From Owenweeksia hongkongensis DSM 17368 (GTDB taxonomy: Bacteria; Bacteroidota; Bacteroidia; Flavobacteriales; Schleiferiaceae), in NCBI GenBank assembly GCA_945865885.1, contig CAMBEZ010000006.1, positions 1-64,000 of the forward strand: a stretch of DNA of 64,000 bases. Direction: 5' to 3'. Under the pieces are notes generated by a model. The model had not been told where the DNA came from and did not search any database. It worked only from the letters and a program-made list of their open reading frames with translations. The translations under genes and the position numbers were made by a program. Of the stretch, positions 33,344 to 42,551 are shown piece after piece (within the stretch, counting starts at the first letter, position 1; each line of letters opens with the position of its first letter).

Positions 33344-34027
33344 ATGAAAAAAATGGCCCGCGCACTCGGGGGAGTGCTTGCATTCGTGCTGACTTTGAGT
33401 GCCTCTGCCCAAGAAGCTGTAGTGTTTCAAGGGACCCTTTCCTACGCCTTAGTGCCTGATTCCACGCTTCCCGCGGCCTTATTGAAAGCCTTCCCGGAGT
33501 CCATGCGCCTCACTTTTTCCGGGGACGACGTCCGCACGGAGTTTTACTACAACGGTCGTTTGGGCTCTACCCTGATCTATCTGGCCAAAGAGAAGCGCGC
33601 CTTTGCGTATGCTCCGGAATCCACCAACGGCATCTCCTTGACGGAACAGGAGAACTGGCTCCTGGCCGGCGGGTTGAAAAAGGTTGAACTGTCGGAGGTA
33701 GAAAACGGCACGCCCTGTATCCCCTTGAGCGGCTTGGTGGAGCTGCAGAACGGTGCACGCGTGGAATCAGTGGGATGTACGGACCCTGCTTGGCACCTTC
33801 CCGCCAAAGCCAACTACCGCACCGGAAACCAAATTTTGAACGGGTTGCCTTCTGGGGTGGTGCACCTGCCCATCGGCGTAGATTTTGTGCAGAAATTGCC
33901 CGACGGTTCTTCAGCGTTCCGCATTCACGTGGAACGCACTTCCCTAGAGCCCGGCCAACCGGAGGAGCTGACCTTGCCGGAGGGGGTGGAATTTTCGCCC
34001 ATGAAGGCCCCCGGAAAAGGGCGCTAA
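33344..34027 (+). CDS. Secreted protein of unknown function
   Basis: 227 residues with a clear signal peptide (KKMARALGGVLAFVLTLSASAQ). The mature part is beta-rich: FQGTLSYALVP, MRLTFSGDDVRTEFYYNG, STLIYLAKEKRAFAY and a closing VEFSPMKAPGKGR. The layout, a threshold of short strands with an early MRLTFSGDDVR, resembles lipoprotein-like DUF4412-type carriers or GLPGLI-like Bacteroidota proteins, but I cannot assign it. Two Cys (GTPCIPLSG, VGCTDP) could form a disulfide. Start set by the promoter four bases before ATG; a GTG one codon earlier is less likely. Confidence 0.75.
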   Translation: MKKMARALGGVLAFVLTLSASAQEAVVFQGTLSYALVPDSTLPAALLKAFPESMRLTFSGDDVRTEFYYNGRLGSTLIYLAKEKRAFAYAPESTNGISLTEQENWLLAGGLKKVELSEVENGTPCIPLSGLVELQNGARVESVGCTDPAWHLPAKANYRTGNQILNGLPSGVVHLPIGVDFVQKLPDGSSAFRIHVERTSLEPGQPEELTLPEGVEFSPMKAPGKGR

Positions 34028-34123
34028 GCCTTCCCGCTCGAACCTCGTTCGGATTACTTGCTGCCGTATCGGTTTTCTAGAAATCACAAGCGCTTTACTG
34101 CCTACAGCTAGGCTGTGGGTGTT

Positions 34124-35014
34124 TTACGCCCCCCGAGCAGCGGTGTATTTTTTGGGAGTGGTCCCAAACTTCTTTTTGAAAGCGGCAATGTAGTGGCTGG
34201 GGTTTTGGTACCCAACTTGAAACGCCACCTCATTCACGGAATACCGGCCAGAGTCTAGAAGCAGTCTGGATTTCTGCAGTTTGGCATCCATGACGTAGCC
34301 GTACACCGTGGTGCCGTAGATTTCCTTAAAACCCACCTTGAGCTGGTACTCGTTCAAGCCGTGTTGTTTGGACAATACCCGCAAGGTGGGCGGGTTGAAC
34401 ACGTCGCGCAGGAGGTGTTCTTTTGCGTCTTTGAGCTTGCGTACGGTTTCTTGATCCCGCAAGAAGGGGCAAGCCGCTGTATTGGGCGCGGTCCGGTCAA
34501 AGTACAAACCTAAAAGCTGCAGAATCAGGCCGTGCCGTAGGACGTGGAGCGCTCCTTGGGCGTGGTCTGCACCCAGCAGGGATTTCAATACCACGTTCCA
34601 CGTGGGTTCGCACGCCCGCTGCTCGTACACCGGTTTGTCCGTGCCCGGATTTTGCAAAAAGGGGATGTCCAGGTCGTTTTCCGAGCTGGTCATGAACAAA
34701 CGGTGGAGTTTGTCAAACGTCAAGGAGAGTCCAACGCCCTCGCCGCCCGCTGCAAACTGCAGTTGAACCGGTTGGTCCGTTTTGGGGTTGAAGAGAAAGA
34801 ACGACTGTCCTTCCGGAAGTTCGCGCCCGTAGTGTGGGGAGAACTGAAAATACTGCGGACCCGTGAGCGCCCAGAACAAGTGTACCTGCATGGCGGGAAG
34901 GGTCAGGTCCACGCTGCCGGCAGTGGCGTCTGCGGGAAACAGTCCAACCGTAACTCCTTCGTCAATTGCCGTTATTACGGCTTTTCGTTTTGCGGTATTT
35001 TTATCAGGCAGCAT
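34124..35014 (-). CDS. AraC family transcriptional regulator
   Basis: 296 residues. The C-terminal AraC HTH is clear: LKDAKEHLLRDVFNPPTLRVLSKQHGLNEYQLKVGFKEIYG for the first helix pair and SVNEVAFQVGYQNPSHYIAAFKKKFGTTPKKY for the second. The N-terminal 180 residues are a ligand-binding beta domain of unknown specificity (FWALTGPQYFQFSPHYG). The ATG reading MLPDKNTAK is favoured because TATTTTTG lies five bases upstream; another ATG 11 codons earlier would add a hydrophobic extension. It neighbours a 58-residue membrane protein on the other strand. Confidence 0.92.
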   Translation of the reverse strand: MLPDKNTAKRKAVITAIDEGVTVGLFPADATAGSVDLTLPAMQVHLFWALTGPQYFQFSPHYGRELPEGQSFFLFNPKTDQPVQLQFAAGGEGVGLSLTFDKLHRLFMTSSENDLDIPFLQNPGTDKPVYEQRACEPTWNVVLKSLLGADHAQGALHVLRHGLILQLLGLYFDRTAPNTAACPFLRDQETVRKLKDAKEHLLRDVFNPPTLRVLSKQHGLNEYQLKVGFKEIYGTTVYGYVMDAKLQKSRLLLDSGRYSVNEVAFQVGYQNPSHYIAAFKKKFGTTPKKYTAARGA

Positions 35015-35019
35015 GGCCA

Positions 35020-35027
35020 CAAAAATA
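35020..35027 (-). promoter_or_regulatory. -7 element, AraC regulator
   Basis: TATTTTTG five bases before the ATG at 35014. Confidence 0.55.
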
Positions 35028-35107
35028 GCTAAAATCCAATAAATCATACACTTTTTATAGAGGTATAGATTTTACGGATTGGGGCATTGACACTTTTGGT
35101 TTTGGGG

Positions 35108-35115
35108 TATTTTAG
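35108..35115 (+). promoter_or_regulatory. -7-like element, 58-residue membrane protein
   Basis: TATTTTAG ends four bases before the GTG at 35120, which supports that start. Confidence 0.45.
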
Positions 35116-35119
35116 CAGC

Positions 35120-35296
35120 GTGAAAAATCCAATTTCGCTCCTCAAAACCTACCAAGGGGTCTATCGATCCGAAGGCTGGTCTGGCTTGGTTCGCACCATG
35201 GGCCGCCCCGCTGCTGTGGTGCTTTTTCTTTTCTTTTTGGGAAAGGGCTTGATTTGGCTGGCGGTGCTGTACGGCGGTGTCAAGTGGTTTAGCTGA
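35120..35296 (+). CDS. Small single-pass membrane protein
   Basis: 58 residues from GTG: a polar N-terminal half (KNPISLLKTYQGVYRSEGWSG) and one hydrophobic helix (AVVLFLFFLGKGLIWLAVLYGG). I do not recognise a named family. Support for coding is the promoter spacing, the codon pattern and a rho-independent terminator directly after the stop. An upstream in-frame ATG at 35087 lies before the inferred transcription start. Confidence 0.55.
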   Translation: MKNPISLLKTYQGVYRSEGWSGLVRTMGRPAAVVLFLFFLGKGLIWLAVLYGGVKWFS

Positions 35297-35331
35297 CCCC
35301 GGTAGGCCCGCGCGGGGATCGGGGGCTTTTT
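35297..35331 (+). terminator. Rho-independent terminator
   Basis: Long GC stem CCCCGGT/ATCGGGG with an inner CCCGCGCGGG hairpin, followed by five T. It lies directly after the 58-residue gene. Confidence 0.65.
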
Positions 35332-35373
35332 GAGTGCCGTACAACGTTGGTGCACCCCGTTAATTGAAGATTC

Positions 35374-36018
35374 TTATTGATTTTCGTCCGAGTGTGCCGA
35401 CGTCGTCAACCACTCCGGATCTTCGTTGAGCGGCAAGATTCTTATCAAGGTTTTGCGTAAACGCGGATCTTTTTTGGCGCGAGCTTCTCCTACAATGCCG
35501 GTTGCTACGTCCGCGACGGGGCCAACGGGGAGCAAGAAGATAAACCAATCTGGCGGTTGTGTTCCGCTAAAAAGTGAATAGTATTGAATTAATCCTAATC
35601 CAACGGTTCCAATAGGGTAGTAGGCATATTGTTCCCCCGGAGACACGCGCCCCCAACGGAACGGTGTGGCTCTTTTTAAAAACCGACGGTCCGCCAATAG
35701 GAAGCGGTGCCCGCGGACTAAGTTTTGTTCTTGGTCCCAAACCAACAGGGTCATTCGGTTTTCCGATTTTTCAAATACTAAGTTTCTGCCGGCCCAACGG
35801 TGGTTGAGGGTGTCGCCTTCTTCGTTGTGCAACGTGGTGTGCCAACGGCCGCTTGCTACGTTCTCAGCCAGGTCCGGACGCAAAGCCGTGGGCCCCTTCA
35901 GCCGAGGGGGTACTTTTTGTTCCGGAGTCCAAAAGAGGTTGCTGCAACCGGTGGTGCTCAAGACCAGGAGTGCCCCGGCAATCAAGGCGATCCATCTTGG
36001 GTGAAGGGTGTTTTTCAT
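35374..36018 (-). CDS. Putative lipoprotein
   Basis: 214 residues. A lipoprotein signal with lipobox LSTTGC (Cys at about residue 25) anchors the protein; the N-terminus is MKNTLHPRWIALIAGALLVL. The mature region has a beta-rich first half (HTTLHNEEGDTLNHRWAGRNLVFEK) and a hydrophobic stretch (WFIFLLPVGPVADVATGIVGEA) near residue 165. No family recognised. It lies tail-to-tail with the small membrane protein and head-to-head with the tRNA. Confidence 0.72.
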   Translation of the reverse strand: MKNTLHPRWIALIAGALLVLSTTGCSNLFWTPEQKVPPRLKGPTALRPDLAENVASGRWHTTLHNEEGDTLNHRWAGRNLVFEKSENRMTLLVWDQEQNLVRGHRFLLADRRFLKRATPFRWGRVSPGEQYAYYPIGTVGLGLIQYYSLFSGTQPPDWFIFLLPVGPVADVATGIVGEARAKKDPRLRKTLIRILPLNEDPEWLTTSAHSDENQ

Positions 36019-36025
36019 ACCTTTG
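36018..36025 (+). promoter_or_regulatory. -7 element, tRNA(CAU)
   Basis: TACCTTTG 15 bases before the tRNA 5' end. Confidence 0.6.
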
Positions 36026-36040
36026 CGCTCTTTGATTTTA

Positions 36041-36113
<73 letters not shown>

Positions 36114-36128
36114 CACCATTCGTATTAA

Positions 36129-36157
36129 CCCCAGGCATTTCTGCTTGGGGTTTTTTT
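36129..36157 (+). terminator. Terminator of tRNA(CAU)
   Basis: Stem CCCCAGGCA/TGCTTGGGG (one G-T pair) followed by seven T. Confidence 0.85.
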
Positions 36158-36325
36158 GAGCTCGGTAAATTTAAAAGCAACCCACGGCCCGGCCAAACGT
36201 TTGCGGGCACTTTACGGATTTGAGCGATAAAAGTTCCTGTACGTTCCAAACTTCATTGAATTTTCCAACTGATCAGTCATATTCTCTTCTAATTCCGCAG
36301 GTCCACATACCCCCTCTGAAACACC

Positions 36326-36333
36326 TACCTTTG
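36326..36333 (+). promoter_or_regulatory. -7 element, second DEAD-box helicase
   Basis: TACCTTTG five bases before the ATG at 36339. Confidence 0.65.
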
Positions 36334-36338
36334 CGCCC

Positions 36339-37607
36339 ATGAGATTTGACGACTTTGACCTGAACGACACCTTATTGGACGCGGTGTACTACATGAACTA
36401 CACCGAAGCCACCGAGATCCAGGCCAAAGCCATTCCGCTCATCTTGGAAGGCAACGACCTCATCGGTTGCGCCCAAACCGGCACCGGAAAAACTGCCGCC
36501 TTCCTGCTGCCGCTCCTCAACCACCTGTCGGAGATCGACGGTGCAGGGGTGAAAGCCTTGATCTTGTGCCCCACGCGGGAGCTGGCCATTCAAATTGCCC
36601 AACAAGCCGAAGGCCTTTCGTACTTCACCCACGCCAGCGTCAAAGCCGTCTACGGCGGCGGCGACGGCGTTGCCTGGGACCAAGAAAAGGCCGCCCTCAC
36701 CGGCAAGGCAGACCTCATCATCGCCACCCCCGGCCGCCTAATGGCCCACATGGAACAAGGCTACGTGAAATTCGACCGCGTGGAGTTCCTTGTTCTGGAC
36801 GAGGCGGACCGCATGCTGGACATTGGATTCTACGACGACATCCTCAAAATCATCGACAAGCTTCCCAAAAAGCGCCAAAGCCTCATGTTCAGTGCCACCA
36901 TGGCATCGCGCATCCGCCAGCTGGCCGTGCAGATCCTCCAAGACCCCCAAGAAGTCAGCGTGGCCATTGCCAAGCCGGCCGAGGGAGTTACGCAGAAAGT
37001 CTACCTCGCCTTCGACGAGCAAAAAGTGGCCCTGGCGCGCCACCTCCTCGCAGACAAAGACGAGTACAAACAAATCATCGTCTTCTGTTCCACCAAGAAA
37101 AAAGTGGAGCAATTGTACCGCAAACTCCGGGACCGCAACTTCGCTTGCGCTCCCATTTCCTCCGACTACACTCAAGAAGAACGCGAGCAGGCACTGTCGG
37201 ACTTCAAAAACGGCCGCACCCGCATTTTGGTGGCCACGGACGTCATGAGCCGCGGCATCGACGTCAAGGGCATTGATTTGGTCATGAATTTTGACGTCCC
37301 CCACGACGCCGAGGACTACGTGCACCGCATTGGTCGAACGGCCCGTGCCAAAACCACTGGCATGGCCATCACCTTGGTGAGCCCGGAGGACATGTATCGT
37401 TTTTCCAAGATTGAACGCCTCATTGAGCGCGAGTTGGAGAAACTTCAGCCGCCCACAGAACTGGGGGAGGGCCCGCAATGGGAGGCACGCTCCAAGGGTT
37501 CCGGTCGCCCCGGTGGCGGACGTCCAGGCGGCAATGGCGGTGCCAACAAGCGCTTTGGCAAGCCCAAAGGGCCGCGCCCGCAGGGCGGCGGCGGAGCAAC
37601 GGCCTGA
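36339..37607 (+). CDS. DEAD-box RNA helicase (second copy)
   Basis: 422 residues with Q motif (EATEIQAKAIP), Walker [19 protein letters not shown] in [17 protein letters not shown], and the C-domain ATDVMSRGIDVKG and HRIGRTARA. The tail after about residue 375 is short, Gly/Arg/Lys-rich (SGRPGGGRPGGNGGANKR). Compared with the helicase at 8086 it lacks the long repetitive RG tail, so the two probably act on different RNAs. Monocistronic with its own near-leaderless promoter. Confidence 0.95.
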   Translation: MRFDDFDLNDTLLDAVYYMNYTEATEIQAKAIPLILEGNDLIGCAQTGTGKTAAFLLPLLNHLSEIDGAGVKALILCPTRELAIQIAQQAEGLSYFTHASVKAVYGGGDGVAWDQEKAALTGKADLIIATPGRLMAHMEQGYVKFDRVEFLVLDEADRMLDIGFYDDILKIIDKLPKKRQSLMFSATMASRIRQLAVQILQDPQEVSVAIAKPAEGVTQKVYLAFDEQKVALARHLLADKDEYKQIIVFCSTKKKVEQLYRKLRDRNFACAPISSDYTQEEREQALSDFKNGRTRILVATDVMSRGIDVKGIDLVMNFDVPHDAEDYVHRIGRTARAKTTGMAITLVSPEDMYRFSKIERLIERELEKLQPPTELGEGPQWEARSKGSGRPGGGRPGGNGGANKRFGKPKGPRPQGGGGATA

Positions 37608-37750
37608 TCGCTCAGCAACCAAGGTCGGATCACTCAGTAACCTTTCCCGCAAACCCAAGCAGGAGCGTAAATACCCTCCGTGAACGACGCATTTGGGATT
37701 TAGGAAAACCTAGAATTTGTTTACCTTTCGGTGAATAAATCCGTTCGTTT

Positions 37751-39622
37751 GTGGCCAATTTCCCCGCCTCTTTTTGGGCTCGTTTAAACCCCGTCAACCT
37801 CTTGCGCCAAGCTCAAGGCGTCGTGAAAACCTTTCCAGGAACGGTGGGGGTGGCCTTCCTTTTGGCGCTGCACCTCACCGGCATGATCTACGAGTGGGAA
37901 TGGCTCCAGTCCTTTTGGGCCAGCCCGGAATTGGACGAGAACACGGAAGCCTGGTTGGGCGAGGCCGGACGTTGGAGCCTCTACCTGGCCTTGGGACTGC
38001 CGCTCTACGTCGCCGCTGAATTCGGTGCCAAACGTTTGCCCTGGGGCAAACTCAACCGCAGCGCCGCGCACGAAATTGCCCTGGGCATCCACGCCGCACT
38101 CGTCATCGTGGCGCCCGGTCGGGACGAAATCTTCACCGGAGCGTTCCTGTTGTGGTTCTTTCCAACAGTCCTCTTCACCCACTTGTTGGTGGCTCTGGTG
38201 CCGTTTGTCTTCCGCAAAGACCGCCCGCAGGCCTTTTGGTTCACCAACCAGGCCCTCTTTTTGGGTTTTGCCCAAAGTGCGGTCTTCTCCTTCATTCTCT
38301 ACGCCGGTATTGCGGGCATTTTGGGCGCCTTGGTAGCGCTGTTCGACGTCTCCCTGGACGAGAAGGTGTTTTTGACCGTCTTGGCCTGGGTGGCGATTCC
38401 CGTCCAGACCTTCATCTTCCTGGCCAACGCCCCGGATCCCTACCAGTCGGAGGAAAGCTGGCCGGAGCCGCCCCGCGTCTTGTGGAACTTGCTTCGCTTC
38501 ATCGTGTGGCCGCTGATGGCCATTTACGCCGCCATCCTGTTGGCCTACGGCGTCAAAATCATCCTGGAGGGTACCCTGCCGCGCGGCGTGGTCACCGGAT
38601 TGGTGGGCGCCTTCGGCAGCGTGGGGTATTTGGTGGTTTCCCTCTCCCGGGCCTACCAACCCGCGCGCTCGTGGTCCACGTGGTTCCAGCGCATTTTGGC
38701 GGTGCTGTTGATCCTTTTGTGGGTTGCTTTGGGCCAGCGCATTGCGGACTACGGCTTCACCGAACTGCGCGTTCTGGGCTTCTACCTCGGTCTCTTCCTT
38801 ACCGTGGTGACAGTCTATTTTCTGGTGCGCCCCAACGCCGGAATCCGGGTGGTCCCGGCGGTTTTGGCCCTGTTGGCCCTGTCCATCACCGTGGGCCCCT
38901 TCAAGGCCTCGTCTTGGGCATTCCGCTCCCAGTACGCCCGTTTTGAGCGCATTGCCGCCGCCAACGGATTCGTGAAAGACGGTAAAATTTTGGCCGTACC
39001 CATGGGCGCCGACACCACCGCCGTGAACGAGTTCCTGGAAACGGCCGTCTACTTGGCGCAGTACCACACCCCGGCCTTGCAAGGCACCCCATTGGAAATT
39101 ATCGACGTGCAAGACCAGGAAGTGCGGGAGTGGCAGGCGCGGTCGGAGATGGCAACGTCATTGAATGAGTTGGGTTACGTGCAAATCAGCACGACAACGG
39201 GGGAGGTGGCAGCCGAAATGACGCCGCAGTACCAATGGGAATCCCAGCAAAAGTCCATCGATCCATCCACCTACATCCGTGTGCAGCACTACGAGGCGTT
39301 CAACCTCTGGGAAGAGAACCGAGCTTTTGCAGAAACCGGAGCCCTGTGGCGGACGGATTTCTCGATGGCAGGCCCCAAGGGGAACCAAACCGTCAACGTT
39401 CAATTTCCGGTGCCGGATTGGATGAAGCGCCAAGAGTGGAAATTGACCCGCAGCTTCAATGAGCGCACCGGCAAGGAACCCGTCGTTTTGCCTACCTCGC
39501 GTTCGGACGTGTTTTTTGTTTTAACCGACATTAAAATATCCAGCTCAAGCTCAGAGCCAGATTCTAAGGAACCCATTGAGTTGGATCGATTGGAAGGATA
39601 CTTGGTTCAAAAAAAGAAGTAA
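37751..39622 (+). CDS. DUF4153 membrane protein
   Basis: 623 residues from a GTG; about twelve hydrophobic helices occupy residues 30-400 (for example VGVAFLLALHLTGMIYEW, YLALGLPLYVAAEF, ILAVLLILLWVALGQRIADYGF) followed by a soluble C-terminal part of about 200 residues. It matches Bacteroidota proteins with DUF4153 in size and layout; their function is unknown. TACCTTTC at 37722-37729 is a likely -7 element. It sits alone between the helicase and a TonB receptor. Confidence 0.85.
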   Translation: MANFPASFWARLNPVNLLRQAQGVVKTFPGTVGVAFLLALHLTGMIYEWEWLQSFWASPELDENTEAWLGEAGRWSLYLALGLPLYVAAEFGAKRLPWGKLNRSAAHEIALGIHAALVIVAPGRDEIFTGAFLLWFFPTVLFTHLLVALVPFVFRKDRPQAFWFTNQALFLGFAQSAVFSFILYAGIAGILGALVALFDVSLDEKVFLTVLAWVAIPVQTFIFLANAPDPYQSEESWPEPPRVLWNLLRFIVWPLMAIYAAILLAYGVKIILEGTLPRGVVTGLVGAFGSVGYLVVSLSRAYQPARSWSTWFQRILAVLLILLWVALGQRIADYGFTELRVLGFYLGLFLTVVTVYFLVRPNAGIRVVPAVLALLALSITVGPFKASSWAFRSQYARFERIAAANGFVKDGKILAVPMGADTTAVNEFLETAVYLAQYHTPALQGTPLEIIDVQDQEVREWQARSEMATSLNELGYVQISTTTGEVAAEMTPQYQWESQQKSIDPSTYIRVQHYEAFNLWEENRAFAETGALWRTDFSMAGPKGNQTVNVQFPVPDWMKRQEWKLTRSFNERTGKEPVVLPTSRSDVFFVLTDIKISSSSSEPDSKEPIELDRLEGYLVQKKK

Positions 39623-39668
39623 TCTCGGAGGCGCAAAACCCCACTGAGACCAGCGCGCTTGGTTGCGG

Positions 39669-39706
39669 GGCGGAAATACTCCGGATTGGGGTATTTCCGC
39701 CTTTTT
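39669..39706 (+). terminator. Rho-independent terminator
   Basis: Eleven-pair stem GGCGGAAATAC/GTATTTCCGCC with T5 follows the DUF4153 gene. Confidence 0.9.
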
Positions 39707-39714
39707 GTTGCCCG

Positions 39715-39722
39715 TAATTTTG
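39715..39722 (+). promoter_or_regulatory. -7 element, TonB-dependent receptor
   Basis: TAATTTTG, four bases before the ATG at 39727, starting 9 bases after the preceding terminator's T-run. Confidence 0.6.
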
Positions 39723-39726
39723 CGGC

Positions 39727-42117
39727 ATGAAATTTACTTTTTACGGGTATTTCCGCGCGATCGTTGTTGCAACTGCAATCGGCACAACACTGAGCGCACA
39801 AGCGCAAGCCTCCTTTGAGGGCCGCATCCAAGGAACCGTGGTAGACGCCGTCTCCGGCAAGCCCATTGCCAAGGCAGAGGTATTCGTATTGCCGGGCACC
39901 GCGGAACTCAGCACCAACCAATTGGGGTATTTTGAAGCCAAAGGACTGAAGCCCGGAGCGTACAACATTCGCATAGAAGCCGTTGACCACCGCACCACCT
40001 TGCTGTTCGACGTCGCTGTATCCCAACACAAGCCGGCCGTCGTGCGGATCTCCCTCACGCCGGAAAAGTCCGTCGTGATGAAAGAGGCCCAGGTTACCTC
40101 CGACGCCTTCATCCGCACCACGGAATCCCCCTTGTGCGTCAAAAACATGGGCTGGGCGGAAATGGCCCGCATGCCCGGCGCCACCCTGGACATCACCAAG
40201 GCCTTGCAGGCCTACCCGGGAATCCTCCCCAAAAGCTCCTTTGGCTACAGCCTTTCCATGCGCGGCGGCGCCAGCTCGGAGAACCTGTACACCTTGGACG
40301 GTATTGAAGTGCCCACCCTCAACCACTTCTCCATCCAAGGCGCCAGCGGCGGCCCCAATCCGCTCATCAACATGGATTTTGTGCAGGGTGTAGACGTCTA
40401 CACCGGAGCTTTTCCGGCCGCCCGGGGAAATGCCCTCAGCGGCATCATTGAGCTGCACCAAAAGGAAGCCCGCACGGACCGCTGGGGCGCGCGCATCACC
40501 GCCATGCCCACAGACTACGGCGTCACCGTGGACGGTCCGCTGAGCAAGAAAGCAGGAATGATGCTCTCCGTGCGCAACTCCCTCACCCAGCACTACTTCA
40601 AGTTGTTCAACATCCCCATTCTGCCTACCTACCAGGACGCCCAGTTTCGCGTGCGCATCCAGACCGGAGATCGGTCGGAGCTCATCCTGACCGGCGTGGG
40701 CGGCAACGATAAGTACCGACTCTTCACCGAGGGACGCGGTTCGGACGCCCTGCTGTACAACATCGGCTACATCCCGCAGGGGGAGCAGCAAGTGGGTGCC
40801 GTGGGCGCCGTGTACAAGAAGTATTTAGACAACGGCCATTGGACCTACGTGGCCAGTGCCGACGGTTTCATCAACAACGCAGACAAGTTTCTGGGCAACA
40901 CCAGCGTGGAGGCAGACCGCACCCTGCGCTACCGCTCGATGGAGCGCGCGCAGCGCTTGCGCGTGGAACGCCTGTGGGCCGGACGCACCTACGAAATCAA
41001 AGCGGGCGGTGGCTTGGCCTTCCGCCAGGTGCGCGTCAACAACTGGAACATCGTCCCCACCAAGTACGGCACGGACACCGTTTCCGGAGATGCTCAGTTT
41101 GGCTTCGTAAATGCGTCGGCTTTCTTCAACGCCAGCCGTCGCTTTTTGGACGGCAAGTTGTCTGTTTCCCCCGGCATCCGGGTAGACGCCTATACCTACG
41201 GCGGAACCAACGTCCGTCTTTCGCCGCGCCTGGCCGCCTCCTACAAACTCGGAACACACTGGACCCTGAACGCCTCAGCGGGTCAGTACAACCAGGCGGC
41301 GCCTTCGGTGGTGCTGGCCTACACCAAAATGGCAGGCCTGCAAAACGGCCTCAAACCCCTCCAAAACCGGCAAATCGCGCTGGGTACCGAATACCGCGCA
41401 GGGTCCTCCTACCGGTTGGGCGCGGAGGTCTTTGCCAAGCAGTACTTTGACTACCCCTTCCTGTTGGGCGATTCCGTTTCCTACGCAAATGCCCTTGCGG
41501 CCTACGTGGCCGTGGGCAATCAACCGGCCAACAGCACCAGCACCGGCCAAGCAGTGGGCTTTGAGTTCTTCGTGCAGCGCAAATTTGAGCGCGGTTACTT
41601 CTGGATGACCTCCTACACCTACAGCGAGTCCCGCTTTGGCGGTCCGGACGGCGAACTTCAGCCCTCCGTGTGGGATTCTCGCCACTACTTCTCCCTCAAC
41701 GTGGGCCGTACCTGGGGCAAGGGCTGGCAGTGGGGCCTTCGCTGGCGCTACAGCTCCGGCACCCCCTACACCCCATACGACACGGTCTTGTCTGCCCAGC
41801 GTGCGTATTGGGACGTGGCCCAGCGCGGGCAGTTTGATTACTCCCGCTTGAACGCTGCTCGTTTGGCGCCCTTCTCCCAAGTGGACCTCCGTTTGGACAA
41901 AACGTCACACTTCAAAAAATGGAGTCTCAACTGGTTCGTGGACATCGCCAACGTTCTGGAAAACTCCATCCCGTTGATGCCGTACCTCACGGTGGTGCGC
42001 GACGCCTCCGGTGCTCCTGTGGTGGACCCCAACAACACCAACGCCTACCTCATCCAAACCATCCAGTCGGATACGGGCCGACGGCTCCCCACCATCGGCG
42101 TCATTGTTGATTTTTAA
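39727..42117 (+). CDS. TonB-dependent receptor with carboxypeptidase-like N-terminal domain
   Basis: 796 residues: signal peptide (YFRAIVVATAIGTTLSAQAQ), a carboxypeptidase-regulatory-like beta domain (GRIQGTVVDAVSGKPIAKAEVF, GLKPGAYNIRIEA, about residues 30-120), the plug with LSMRGGASSENLYTLDGIEVP and FVQGVDVYTGAFPAARG, and a barrel ending in LPTIGVIVDF. This is the common Bacteroidota layout for receptors with an extra N-terminal domain. No SusD-like partner follows, and the ligand is unknown. Confidence 0.92.
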   Translation: MKFTFYGYFRAIVVATAIGTTLSAQAQASFEGRIQGTVVDAVSGKPIAKAEVFVLPGTAELSTNQLGYFEAKGLKPGAYNIRIEAVDHRTTLLFDVAVSQHKPAVVRISLTPEKSVVMKEAQVTSDAFIRTTESPLCVKNMGWAEMARMPGATLDITKALQAYPGILPKSSFGYSLSMRGGASSENLYTLDGIEVPTLNHFSIQGASGGPNPLINMDFVQGVDVYTGAFPAARGNALSGIIELHQKEARTDRWGARITAMPTDYGVTVDGPLSKKAGMMLSVRNSLTQHYFKLFNIPILPTYQDAQFRVRIQTGDRSELILTGVGGNDKYRLFTEGRGSDALLYNIGYIPQGEQQVGAVGAVYKKYLDNGHWTYVASADGFINNADKFLGNTSVEADRTLRYRSMERAQRLRVERLWAGRTYEIKAGGGLAFRQVRVNNWNIVPTKYGTDTVSGDAQFGFVNASAFFNASRRFLDGKLSVSPGIRVDAYTYGGTNVRLSPRLAASYKLGTHWTLNASAGQYNQAAPSVVLAYTKMAGLQNGLKPLQNRQIALGTEYRAGSSYRLGAEVFAKQYFDYPFLLGDSVSYANALAAYVAVGNQPANSTSTGQAVGFEFFVQRKFERGYFWMTSYTYSESRFGGPDGELQPSVWDSRHYFSLNVGRTWGKGWQWGLRWRYSSGTPYTPYDTVLSAQRAYWDVAQRGQFDYSRLNAARLAPFSQVDLRLDKTSHFKKWSLNWFVDIANVLENSIPLMPYLTVVRDASGAPVVDPNNTNAYLIQTIQSDTGRRLPTIGVIVDF

Positions 42118-42149
42118 GGAGCAAAACCAAAAGCACGCCGGAGTAGTTG

Positions 42150-42157
42150 TACCTTCG
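42150..42157 (+). promoter_or_regulatory. -7-like element, His-rich protein
   Basis: TACCTTCG six bases before the ATG at 42164; it would serve the His-rich gene and the receptor behind it. Confidence 0.5.
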
Positions 42158-42163
42158 ACTTAA

Positions 42164-42520
42164 ATGACTTCATTGCGTTCCATTAGGTCCTCCTGCACCG
42201 CATTAGCGGTGGCGATTGCCTTGTTGTGGACCAGTGCACAGGCAACCGCACACGCCGCCTACCACGCCTTTGAGGAGCACGCCCACGATTTCTGCCACGA
42301 AACGGGGGCCCACCTCCACAGCGGCGACGAAGCCCCGTGCTGGTTGGATCTGGACGCCGTGGCCACTCCGGCCTTGCAGCCGGAACGCCCGTCGCCATCC
42401 TTCCTTCAACGTGCCGTTTACCCCGTTCGGCAGCACCTCCCGCGCTATGCGGCGCCCCATTCCCAGTACCACTGGACTGCAGTCCCCCTGCGCGGTCCAC
42501 CTGCGTGCGCAAAAGCTTGA
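42164..42520 (+). CDS. Secreted His-rich small protein
   Basis: 118 residues. A signal peptide (SSCTALAVAIALLWTSAQATA) precedes a strikingly His-rich mature start: HAAYHAFEEHAHDFCHETGAH followed by LHSGDEAPC, with two Cys. The rest is Pro/Arg-rich and unstructured. His plus Cys in this order suggest binding of transition metals such as Zn, Cu or Ni in the periplasm. It is followed after 31 bases by a TonB-dependent receptor, so it may deliver or sense the metal imported by it. I know no named family. Confidence 0.7.
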   Translation: MTSLRSIRSSCTALAVAIALLWTSAQATAHAAYHAFEEHAHDFCHETGAHLHSGDEAPCWLDLDAVATPALQPERPSPSFLQRAVYPVRQHLPRYAAPHSQYHWTAVPLRGPPACAKA

Positions 42521-42551
42521 CTTCGCTTTTGTCTCACGCAAACCTTTATTC

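Noticed and set aside
37784-39112. 442-residue frame antisense to the DUF4153 gene
   Set aside because: Gln/Glu/His-rich shadow of a membrane protein; no start context or motif.
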